Of a stretch of DNA of 7,698 nt, positions 1 through 5,565 are shown piece by piece. Source of the DNA: an uncultured Haemophilus sp. (lineage in GTDB: Bacteria; Pseudomonadota; Gammaproteobacteria; Enterobacterales; Pasteurellaceae); assembly GCA_905205995.1 (NCBI GenBank), contig CAJLFU010000063.1, positions 1 to 7,698 of the forward strand, read 5' to 3'. Below the pieces are notes generated by a model that had not been told where the DNA came from, searched no databases, and worked only from the letters and a program-made list of their open reading frames with translations. Numbering within the stretch: the stretch's first letter is position 1; each line of letters begins with the position of its first letter. A program made the position numbers and the translations under genes.

Positions 1-33
1 TAACAACGCGAGCATATTGAGTTGTAATGTCAT
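1..33 (-). CDS. 5' end of an unidentified leftward gene (partial)
   Basis: Reading leftward from an ATG at 33-31, all 11 codons to the window edge are open and give MTLQLNMLALL. The ATG follows an AGAGG ribosome binding site after a four-base spacer, and a consensus extended -10 promoter lies about 60 bases further upstream. The residues are hydrophobic and could begin a membrane segment or signal anchor, but 11 residues are too few to name a family. The gene would be divergent from the Kef antiporter gene. The ribosome site plus promoter is the main reason to believe in it; the open frame alone would mean nothing at this length. Confidence 0.55.
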   Translation of the reverse strand, partial: MTLQLNMLALL

Positions 34-43
34 AATACCTCTA

Positions 44-71
44 AAGTGCGGTCAAAAAACTGACCATTTTT
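44..71 (+). repeat. DNA uptake signal with half-hairpin and T run
   Basis: AAGTGCGGT at 44-52 is an exact Haemophilus-type uptake signal core, followed by the A-rich tract usual in the extended form. GGTCA at 50-54 can pair with TGACC at 61-65 across a six-base loop, and TTTTT follows at 67-71. The paired form common in this family (two opposed full cores) is not present, because the right arm stops at TGACC. Its role is DNA uptake during transformation. It sits in the transcribed leader of the leftward gene, so it is unlikely to act as a terminator for that gene. Confidence 0.8.
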
Positions 72-92
72 ATGCGTGTAAAGTTTTTGTAA

Positions 93-101
93 ATTATACC
101 A
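93..101 (-). promoter_or_regulatory. Extended -10 promoter for the leftward gene at the left edge
   Basis: The minus strand reads TGGTATAAT, a perfect TATAAT with the TGn extension. No good -35 hexamer is visible 16-18 bases upstream, which is tolerated by extended -10 promoters. Transcription would start near base 86 and give a leader of about 50 bases that contains the uptake signal at 44-52. Confidence 0.55.
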
Positions 102-142
102 ATTTCTTGCTTTTCTGTGTTTTTTATTTAGTGAAAAAAGGC

Positions 143-148
143 TAGAAT
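143..148 (+). promoter_or_regulatory. Possible -10 element for kefC
   Basis: TAGAAT matches the sigma-70 -10 consensus at five of six positions and would place the start near base 155, giving a leader of about 45 bases. The region 16-17 bases upstream is only a T run, with no convincing -35 hexamer, so the call is weak. Confidence 0.3.
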
Positions 149-199
149 ACAAGTCAACTTTCTTCTCATATTCCCTGTTTTACTAAGGTTTTTTGCCCT

Positions 200-2104
200 A
201 TGTCGAATGTCGTCAGCCCTGAATTAATTAAAACTGTTGTCCTGCTTGCTACCAGTGTCACTATCGTGCCGCTTTTTAAGCGTATTGGCTTAGGTAGCGT
301 GTTGGGTTATTTAGTGGCTGGCTGTTTAATTGGTCCTTCCGTTTTCGGCGTAGTGAAAGATGCCGAATCTATTCTACATATGGCTGAACTGGGCGTGGTG
401 ATGTTCTTATTCATTATCGGTTTGGAGATGCATCCAGAACGTCTATGGGCGATGAGAAAAGCGATCTTTGGTCGAGGCTTTCTACAAGTAGGACTATGTG
501 GCGTTCTGCTTACCTTTGCTGGTATCTATATTTTAAATCTTCCTAAAGAAGTCGCATTTATTGCAGGTATGGGCTTTACCCTTTCTTCCACCGCTATTGT
601 GATGCAGGTATTAGAAGAACGCGGGATTACGAACACACCAAAAGGCCAACGAGTTATTTCTACCTTAATTTTTGAAGATTTATCCATTGTGCCATTATTG
701 GCTTCTATTGCCTTTTTAACACCTGAAACCAAACATATTGAACATCAAACCAACTGGACATCTATTGCTATTGCACTCGGTGCCGTTGTCGGTTTAGTCG
801 TTGCGGGTAAATGGTTAATGAACCCAATTTTCCGTTTGATTTCCAAAGCTCATATTCGCGAAATGATGACCGCAGCTGCTTTACTTGTGGTATTAGGAGC
901 TGCATTAGCCATGGAAGCGAGTGGCCTTTCAATGGCGATGGGCGCATTCGTTGCGGGTGTAATGCTTTCAGAATCCGCATTCCGCCACCAATTAGAAGCC
1001 GATATTGAACCGTTCCGTGGTTTATTGCTCGGTCTCTTCTTTATGGGCGTGGGAATGTCGCTTGACCTCAGTTTAGTCTTCAATGATGCGGTTTGGTTGT
1101 TAGGTATCGTATGCCTTTATATCGTAGGCAAAGCCTTAGCTGTTTATACCGTTTCACGTATTACGAAACTTGACCGTACCGAATCGGTTGGACGAATGAC
1201 CATCATGGCGCACGGTGGTGAATTTGCATTCGTACTCTTCTCTGCAGCGACCACTGCAGGCGTGATGACAAAAGATCAAAATGCGACCTTCACCGCTGCG
1301 GTAATTATCTCGATGTTGTTCTCACCATTGATTGGCTTATTAATGCGTAAAATCAACCAACGCAAATCAGTGAATCAAGAGGAAAAAATCGATACTAGCG
1401 ATCTTGATCCAATTGTGGATTTAGAAGATAGCGTTCTTGTAATTGGTTTTGGTCGTTTCAGCCAAATCGTGTGTCAATCGCTTCTTGTTCGTGGCATTAA
1501 CGTATCGGTGATTGACCGCAACATCGAAAACATCCGTGCGGCAGCTAAATTTGGTTTTAAAGTTTATTACGGTGACGGTATCCGCCTTGATGTATTACGC
1601 GCTGCCGGTATCGAAAAAGCCAAATGTGTCGTCATCGGGATTAACGATACCCAACGTATTGAAAGCATTGTTCAGAATCTGAAAGATGCTTATCCGAAAC
1701 TCCCAATTTTGGCTCGAACTTATGACCGTAAAACAACCGTAAGTCTTATTAAGAAAGATGTGGACTTTATTGTGCGTGAAACCTTTGAGTCTGCGCTCAC
1801 GCTCAGCCATGCAACATTGATGCAATTAGGTATCAATAAAATTGAAGCGGATGAGGTCATTGCAGAAGTTCGTTACTTAGATCAAGAACGATTGAATGAA
1901 GAAGTTTTACATGGTTTTTCTACGGACATCATCCGAAAATATTGGATGCCAAAACCTTTCATCAAGCCACATTCTGATGCTGAAGCATTAAATGAAGAAA
2001 CAGCGGAAATCTTAGAAAAAGAAGATGATATCAATGATGAAGCCGCAGTTGAAACCCTTCTTCATGATGATTCAGAAAAAGAGAAACAAAAAGAAGTTGA
2101 ATAA
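200..2104 (+). CDS. kefC: KefB/KefC-type potassium/proton antiporter
   Basis: Inner-membrane CPA2-family antiporter of the glutathione-gated Kef type, which releases K+ and admits H+ to acidify the cytoplasm during electrophile stress. The 634 residues are close to the E. coli length (about 600-620). Residues 1-385 are hydrophobic membrane segments. FEDLSIVP (158-165) carries the expected transport Asp160, and HGGEFAFVLF spans 338-347. HQLEADIEPF (263-272) matches the Kef regulatory loop. A TrkA-N/RCK Rossmann domain begins at about residue 411 with GFGRF (416-420), and RETFE follows at 526-530. The tail (591-634) is very acidic, 18 of 44 residues Asp or Glu. The start follows TAAGG at 184-188 by 11 bases. 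The E. coli Kef genes sit beside kefF or kefG oxidoreductase genes; none is visible here. KefB and KefC cannot be separated on sequence. The family call is firm, but glutathione gating is inferred. Confidence 0.9.
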   Translation: MSNVVSPELIKTVVLLATSVTIVPLFKRIGLGSVLGYLVAGCLIGPSVFGVVKDAESILHMAELGVVMFLFIIGLEMHPERLWAMRKAIFGRGFLQVGLCGVLLTFAGIYILNLPKEVAFIAGMGFTLSSTAIVMQVLEERGITNTPKGQRVISTLIFEDLSIVPLLASIAFLTPETKHIEHQTNWTSIAIALGAVVGLVVAGKWLMNPIFRLISKAHIREMMTAAALLVVLGAALAMEASGLSMAMGAFVAGVMLSESAFRHQLEADIEPFRGLLLGLFFMGVGMSLDLSLVFNDAVWLLGIVCLYIVGKALAVYTVSRITKLDRTESVGRMTIMAHGGEFAFVLFSAATTAGVMTKDQNATFTAAVIISMLFSPLIGLLMRKINQRKSVNQEEKIDTSDLDPIVDLEDSVLVIGFGRFSQIVCQSLLVRGINVSVIDRNIENIRAAAKFGFKVYYGDGIRLDVLRAAGIEKAKCVVIGINDTQRIESIVQNLKDAYPKLPILARTYDRKTTVSLIKKDVDFIVRETFESALTLSHATLMQLGINKIEADEVIAEVRYLDQERLNEEVLHGFSTDIIRKYWMPKPFIKPHSDAEALNEETAEILEKEDDINDEAAVETLLHDDSEKEKQKEVE

Positions 2105-2106
2105 CA

Positions 2107-2138
2107 AAAAAGCCCGATAAATTATTATCGGGCTTTTT
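2107..2138. terminator. Bidirectional hairpin terminator between kefC and rlmL
   Basis: A 14-base-pair perfect stem (2107-2120 with 2125-2138) closes a four-base loop, ATTA. The core GCCCGATAA pairs with TTATCGGGC and is flanked by an A run on the left and a T run on the right, so it works as an intrinsic terminator on both strands. It begins three bases after the kefC stop and ends two bases before the rlmL stop codon, as expected for two converging genes. Confidence 0.95.
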
Positions 2139-2139
2139 A

Positions 2140-4275
2140 TTAGGCTTTCATTGTCACAATCCAACAATTATGGATTTGTTTATTACGCTCAAAATCAAGC
2201 GGTAAGGTTTTCGCTGAAATTTCGACCGCACTTAATCCCAATTCATCTAACGCCTCAAAATCCATTTTAAAACCTCGTTTATTGTTCGAGAATACGATGG
2301 TGCCGTTAGGGCGTAAAATACGTTTGAGATTACGCATCAATTTGATGTGATCACGTTGTACATCCCAACTGTCTTCCATACGTTTAGAATTCGAGAATGT
2401 TGGCGGATCCACGAAAATCAAATCAAACTGGCGATCACATTTCTCTAACCACTGCAAACAATCTGCTTGGATGAGCTTGTGCTGTTTGCCTTCGATATCA
2501 TTTAAAATCAGGTTTTGCTCTGCCCAGTTTAAATAAGTGTTAGACATATCCACGGTCGTCGTCGATTTTGCCCCACCTAATGCAGCATGCACTGTTGCGG
2601 AACCGGTATAAGCAAAAAGATTAAGGAAATCTTTGCCTTTTGCCATTTCGCCAAGCATTTTACGGGTTAAGCGATGATCCAAGAATAATCCTGTATCCAA
2701 GTAATCCGTTAGATTCACCCAAAGCTGAGCGCTATATTCATTCACATAGAAATATTCGCCTTTATTCGCCAATTTTTCATATTGATTCGTGCCTTTTTGT
2801 TTTTGACGCACTTTCAAAATCAGCTTATTGGTTTCAATACCGGTGACTTGCAAGGTTGCAGTCACTGCATCCAATAAACGTTGGCGAGCTTTGTTTTCAT
2901 CAATATTTTTTGGCGCAGCATACTCTTGCACCACAATATGATCACCATAACGATCCACTGCCACGTTATATTCCGGCAAATCAGCATCATATAAACGATA
3001 TGCATCAAGGCCTTGCTGCTTCGCCCATTTTTCAATTTTCTTGATGTTTTTCTGCAAGCGATTCGCAAAATCCACCGCCACTGTTAAAGTGCGGTCAAAT
3101 TCAAGTGGATTTTCAGCCGCACTTTCTTTACGTTCTGAAATTTGATAATTCTTCTGAACACAATCTAACGGACCATTTTTCGCTTTAAATTGACGATAAG
3201 AACGCATACGCAAGCAATCAAGCAACGTAGATTCACTACTGAAAATCGACGCATTCCAACCACCAAATTCATTTTTAAGACGTTGTCCAAAGACTGAATA
3301 TAGTGCAATCAAAGCAGGAGTTGTACCTAAACGCTCACCGTAAGGCGGGTTACAAATCACTGTTCCCACTTCATCTGGACTTGGATTTTTTAATGCGGCG
3401 ACATCACCTTGTTTCCATTGAATTAAGTGCGCTACCCCTGCATTTTGTGCGTTCTTTTGCGCTTTTTTCAGTACGCGATGATCGAGATCAAAGCCATAAA
3501 AATGCGCTTTTGGATTTTGATTAAAATAAGTTTCTGCTTGCTGTGCCGCTTCTGCTTTCACCTTATCCCAAGCATCTTGATTATGCCCTTTCCAGCAATC
3601 AAAGCCCCAATGTAAACGATGTAATTGCGGCGCAATTTGTGCTTCCATCTGCGCGGCTTCAATTAGCAAGGTGCCCGAACCACACATTGGATCCACTAAC
3701 GGTGTCCCTTTTTTCCAACCTGAACGAAGCACTATCGCAGCGGCTAAGGTTTCACGTAAAGGCGCTTGCCCTGTATCTTCGCGATAGCCACGTAAATGCA
3801 ATGCTTCGCCACTTAAATCGAGTGAAACGATGAGTTCTTCTTTATTTAAATAAGCATGAATTCGCACATCCGGATAGTCTTTATCCACATTTGGACGCAC
3901 TTTCCCTTGGCGTTCAAAATAATCTACAATGGCATCTTTCACACGCATCGCACCAAATTGGGTATGACGAATTTCTTGGTTTGTCCCGTTGAAATCAACA
4001 AAAAATGTAGCTTTCTCATCAAAATAACTTAACCAATCCTGCCCTGTCACAATTGAATACAAGTCTAAATCACTATATACCTTGCCATTTACAATAGGTA
4101 ACAAAATACGTGAAGCTAAACGTGACCATAATAAGCTGCGATAAAGTGTGTCGTCATCAGCCTGAAAATGTACACCGCCTTGTGCAATTTTACATTCCGT
4201 TGCACCAAGCTCTGTCAGTTCGACTTTTAAGAGTTCTTCAAAACCACGGGCAGTTGTGGCAAATAGTTGTTTCAT
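2140..4275 (-). CDS. rlmL: Bifunctional 23S rRNA methyltransferase RlmL/RlmK
   Basis: Cytoplasmic fused enzyme. In E. coli the N-terminal half makes m2G2445 and the C-terminal half m7G2069 in 23S rRNA, using S-adenosylmethionine. The 711 residues match the family (702 in E. coli). A THUMP RNA-binding domain occupies about 43-155. The first methyltransferase shows DPMCGSGTLLIEAA (195-208) and the catalytic-type NPPY (309-312). A linker at about 380-410 leads to the RlmK half, with FLNLFAYTGSATVHAALGGA (550-569) and VDPPTFSNS (622-630). Both halves are intact with no frameshift. The start has only a weak GAGA ribosome site seven bases upstream but matches the family N-terminus. It is the last gene of the leftward block, with its own promoter at 4306-4314, and ends at the shared terminator. 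The family call is secure from several motifs. Confidence 0.97.
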   Translation of the reverse strand: MKQLFATTARGFEELLKVELTELGATECKIAQGGVHFQADDDTLYRSLLWSRLASRILLPIVNGKVYSDLDLYSIVTGQDWLSYFDEKATFFVDFNGTNQEIRHTQFGAMRVKDAIVDYFERQGKVRPNVDKDYPDVRIHAYLNKEELIVSLDLSGEALHLRGYREDTGQAPLRETLAAAIVLRSGWKKGTPLVDPMCGSGTLLIEAAQMEAQIAPQLHRLHWGFDCWKGHNQDAWDKVKAEAAQQAETYFNQNPKAHFYGFDLDHRVLKKAQKNAQNAGVAHLIQWKQGDVAALKNPSPDEVGTVICNPPYGERLGTTPALIALYSVFGQRLKNEFGGWNASIFSSESTLLDCLRMRSYRQFKAKNGPLDCVQKNYQISERKESAAENPLEFDRTLTVAVDFANRLQKNIKKIEKWAKQQGLDAYRLYDADLPEYNVAVDRYGDHIVVQEYAAPKNIDENKARQRLLDAVTATLQVTGIETNKLILKVRQKQKGTNQYEKLANKGEYFYVNEYSAQLWVNLTDYLDTGLFLDHRLTRKMLGEMAKGKDFLNLFAYTGSATVHAALGGAKSTTTVDMSNTYLNWAEQNLILNDIEGKQHKLIQADCLQWLEKCDRQFDLIFVDPPTFSNSKRMEDSWDVQRDHIKLMRNLKRILRPNGTIVFSNNKRGFKMDFEALDELGLSAVEISAKTLPLDFERNKQIHNCWIVTMKA
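2225..2233 (-). repeat. DNA uptake signal inside rlmL
   Basis: Exact core in complement orientation (ACCGCACTT), near the 3' end of the rlmL coding sequence. It is a transformation uptake signal carried within coding DNA. Confidence 0.85.
3086..3125. repeat. Inverted pair of uptake-signal cores in rlmL linker
   Basis: AAAGTGCGG at 3086-3094 and CCGCACTTT at 3117-3125 form a perfect nine-base inverted repeat with a 22-base spacer. The first copy is an exact uptake signal (AAGTGCGGT, 3087-3095). The second is one base off (GCCGCACTT). The pair encodes about residues 384-397 of RlmL, in the linker between the two methyltransferase halves. Confidence 0.8.
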
Positions 4276-4305
4276 GTGTTTTCTCGATAGGGAAAAATTG
4301 GGCGG

Positions 4306-4314
4306 ATTATAGCA
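4306..4314 (-). promoter_or_regulatory. Extended -10 promoter for rlmL
   Basis: The minus strand reads TGCTATAAT, a perfect TATAAT with a TGn extension. The start would fall near 4299, leaving a leader of about 24 bases before the rlmL ATG. No clear -35 hexamer is seen at 16-18 bases. The uptake signal at 4318-4326 lies in the promoter spacer, just upstream of the -10. Confidence 0.6.
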
Positions 4315-4317
4315 CGA

Positions 4318-4326
4318 AAGTGCGGT
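4318..4326 (+). repeat. DNA uptake signal upstream of rlmL
   Basis: Exact AAGTGCGGT core in the znuA-rlmL gap, followed by the A/T-rich bases usual in the extended signal. It occupies the spacer of the rlmL promoter. Confidence 0.85.
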
Positions 4327-4333
4327 TAAATTT

Positions 4334-4384
4334 GGGGATATTTCAAGAATATTCCCCCTCTTTTGTAAAGAGGGGGCGAGGGGG
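4334..4384. repeat. G/C-rich hairpin repeat between znuA and rlmL
   Basis: CCCCCTCTTT (4354-4363) pairs perfectly with AAAGAGGGGG (4367-4376) around a three-base loop. A second GAGGGGG at 4378-4384 directly repeats 4370-4376 one base later. On the left, GGGGATATT (4334-4342) can pair with AATATTCCCC (4349-4358) with one bulge. The C run can thus pair with three partners. This stands out from the surrounding AT-rich DNA and looks like a dispersed intergenic repeat. It begins ten bases beyond the znuA stop, so it may also end or stabilise the znuA transcript, but no good T run follows on the minus strand. Confidence 0.65.
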
Positions 4385-4393
4385 AGATTTTGA

Positions 4394-5398
4394 TTATTTA
4401 CTTAAACATTGAGCATAACTATCAGCGGTGGCTTGAAGGAAATTCGCATAGGAATTTGGACCAAGCTGTACGTTATCGCCAATAGGATCTAAACGACCAA
4501 CATTAACTTTTGTACTTTGCGCAAGAGAATCAATCACTTTTGGTGTGAATTGAGGCTCCGCAAAAAGACAATTTACACGATGTTCTTCAATTTCTTCTTT
4601 AATGTGAGCAATGGTTTTTGCACCTGGTGCCACTAATGGATTAATAGTGAAATAACCGGTTTGATTTAAACCATAAGCCTCATTGAAATAGCTATAAGCA
4701 TCATGGAACACAAAGAAGCCTTTATCTTTGAGTGGGGCTAATTGTGCTTTGATTTTATCGCTTTGCTCAGTCAAAGTGCGGTTAAAATCGGCTAAGTTTT
4801 TCGCAATGAGCTCTTTTTTATCTGGATGTTGTTCCGTTAATTTATCCGCCACTTTCTGTGCCACAATTTGGCTAATGGCTGGTGAATACCATAAGTGCCA
4901 GTTTACACTTAACCCATTTTCATCTACATCGTGGTGGTGATGCTCATGGTCATGACCATGCTCGTGCTTATGATCGTGTCCATGTTTATGCTCATGTTTG
5001 TGATCATGGCTATGTCCGTGCTCATGCTCATCGCCTTCATGATAATGCTCATGATGAACTTTACTTAAAAGCGGTTTAATTTCTGGAATTGCAGAAATAT
5101 TGATCACTTTTTTGCTATCAATTTGGCTAATTGGTTTTGATAAGAAAGCATCAATATCTTCACCAACCCAAAGCACTAAATCCGCCGATTTCACTTTTTG
5201 TACATCTGAAAGTTTTAAGCTGTAATCATGAGGAGAAGCACCCGCTGGCACTAAAATTTGCGTATCTGTTACACCATTAGCAATAGACGATGTAATAAAA
5301 CCAAGTGGTTTCACGGATGCCAATACATCTGCATTTGCCATCATTGGAAGCGTTAAAAGTGCGGTAGAAATTGCACTCATTTTTAATACTTGTTTCAT
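4394..5398 (-). CDS. znuA: Periplasmic zinc-binding protein of the ZnuABC importer
   Basis: Solute-binding protein that captures zinc in the periplasm and passes it to the ZnuB/ZnuC transporter. A signal peptide spans residues 1-23 with likely cleavage after ANA. PHDYS gives ligand His57, NWHLWYSP gives His168 and FHDAY gives His232, matching the cluster A-I zinc-site histidines. Cys277 and Cys331 match the disulfide pair of E. coli ZnuA. Residues 115-156 form the His-rich loop, 22 His of 42, making the protein (334 residues) longer than E. coli ZnuA (about 310). The start follows AAGGA at 5409-5405 by six bases. No znuB or znuC is adjacent, so this is a solitary znuA. A candidate promoter and near-palindrome upstream suggest zinc-responsive control. 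A manganese-binding relative is unlikely given the His-rich loop. Confidence 0.95.
   Translation of the reverse strand: MKQVLKMSAISTALLTLPMMANADVLASVKPLGFITSSIANGVTDTQILVPAGASPHDYSLKLSDVQKVKSADLVLWVGEDIDAFLSKPISQIDSKKVINISAIPEIKPLLSKVHHEHYHEGDEHEHGHSHDHKHEHKHGHDHKHEHGHDHEHHHHDVDENGLSVNWHLWYSPAISQIVAQKVADKLTEQHPDKKELIAKNLADFNRTLTEQSDKIKAQLAPLKDKGFFVFHDAYSYFNEAYGLNQTGYFTINPLVAPGAKTIAHIKEEIEEHRVNCLFAEPQFTPKVIDSLAQSTKVNVGRLDPIGDNVQLGPNSYANFLQATADSYAQCLSK
4774..4782 (+). repeat. DNA uptake signal inside znuA
   Basis: Exact AAGTGCGGT core within the znuA coding sequence, followed by TAAAAT. It encodes part of NRTLT in the helical region after the His-rich loop. Confidence 0.85.
4931..5056 (-). repeat. 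Imperfect His-codon repeat tract in znuA
   Basis: The coding sequence for residues 115-156 is a run of alternating His codons with Asp, Glu, Lys or Gly. HDHKHEH occurs at residues 131-137 and again at 141-147, a 30-base period. The loop is thought to help gather or sense zinc in the ZnuA family. Such tracts can change length by slippage, but codon variation (both CAT and CAC) makes this one imperfect. Confidence 0.8.
5357..5365 (+). repeat. DNA uptake signal in the znuA signal-peptide codons
   Basis: Exact AAGTGCGGT core. Read leftward it encodes Thr-Ala-Leu in the hydrophobic core of the ZnuA signal peptide (about residues 12-14). Confidence 0.85.
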
Positions 5399-5416
5399 TT
5401 TGTTTCCTTACTTTTA

Positions 5417-5433
5417 TTGGGAATTATTCTCAA
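5417..5433. promoter_or_regulatory. Near-palindrome in the znuA leader, possible Fur/Zur-family site
   Basis: TTGGGAATTATTCTCAA is an 8-1-8 inverted repeat with one mismatched pair. Its inner 15 bases fit the Fur-type 7-1-7 layout (TGATAATNATTATCA) at 12 of 15 positions when read leftward. It lies about five bases beyond the predicted znuA start point and 18 bases before the ATG, a position where a bound repressor would block transcription. Which metal regulator, if any, binds is inference. Confidence 0.4.
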
Positions 5434-5442
5434 AGCCAACAT

Positions 5443-5470
5443 AGACTACGCCTTTTTGATAAAATTGCAA
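5443..5470 (-). promoter_or_regulatory. Candidate znuA promoter
   Basis: Read leftward, TTGCAA (5470-5465) and TAGTCT (5448-5443) are separated by 16 bases, a plausible but imperfect sigma-70 pair. GAAATGTT at 5476-5469 overlaps the -35 and matches one half of the gammaproteobacterial Zur consensus as I recall it; the other half is poor. Confidence 0.4.
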
Positions 5471-5533
5471 CATTTCAAATTAAAAAAATGAAGTGATATT
5501 TCTTCATCTTATTGAATACTTTTATTCATAAAG

Positions 5534-5558
5534 AAAAAGCAACGTTTTCACGTTGCTT
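5534..5558 (-). terminator. Intrinsic terminator of the mltA-tcdA unit
   Basis: On the minus strand AAGCAACGT pairs perfectly with ACGTTGCTT around a GAAA tetraloop, followed directly by a T-rich tail. It begins eight bases after the tcdA stop codon and separates tcdA from the znuA promoter. Confidence 0.85.
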
Positions 5559-5565
5559 CATTTCT

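Noticed and set aside
2140..4275. Possible frameshift or split of rlmL into two genes
   Set aside because: The frame is continuous for 711 codons and both methyltransferase motif sets are intact.
4110..4412. Rightward 100-codon open frame across the rlmL start and the intergenic repeat
   Set aside because: It lies opposite rlmL codons with conserved protein sequence, crosses the rlmL promoter and hairpin repeat, and shows no recognisable domain.
4882..5079. Rightward open frame rich in His and Ala across the znuA His tract
   Set aside because: It is the antisense shadow of the repeated CAT/CAC codons in znuA and has no ribosome site or family signature.
5488..5528. Two small inverted repeats (ATGAAG/CTTCAT and TGAATA/TATTCA) upstream of the znuA promoter
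   Set aside because: Six-base arms in very AT-rich DNA are expected by chance, and they lie too far upstream for a simple repressor site.
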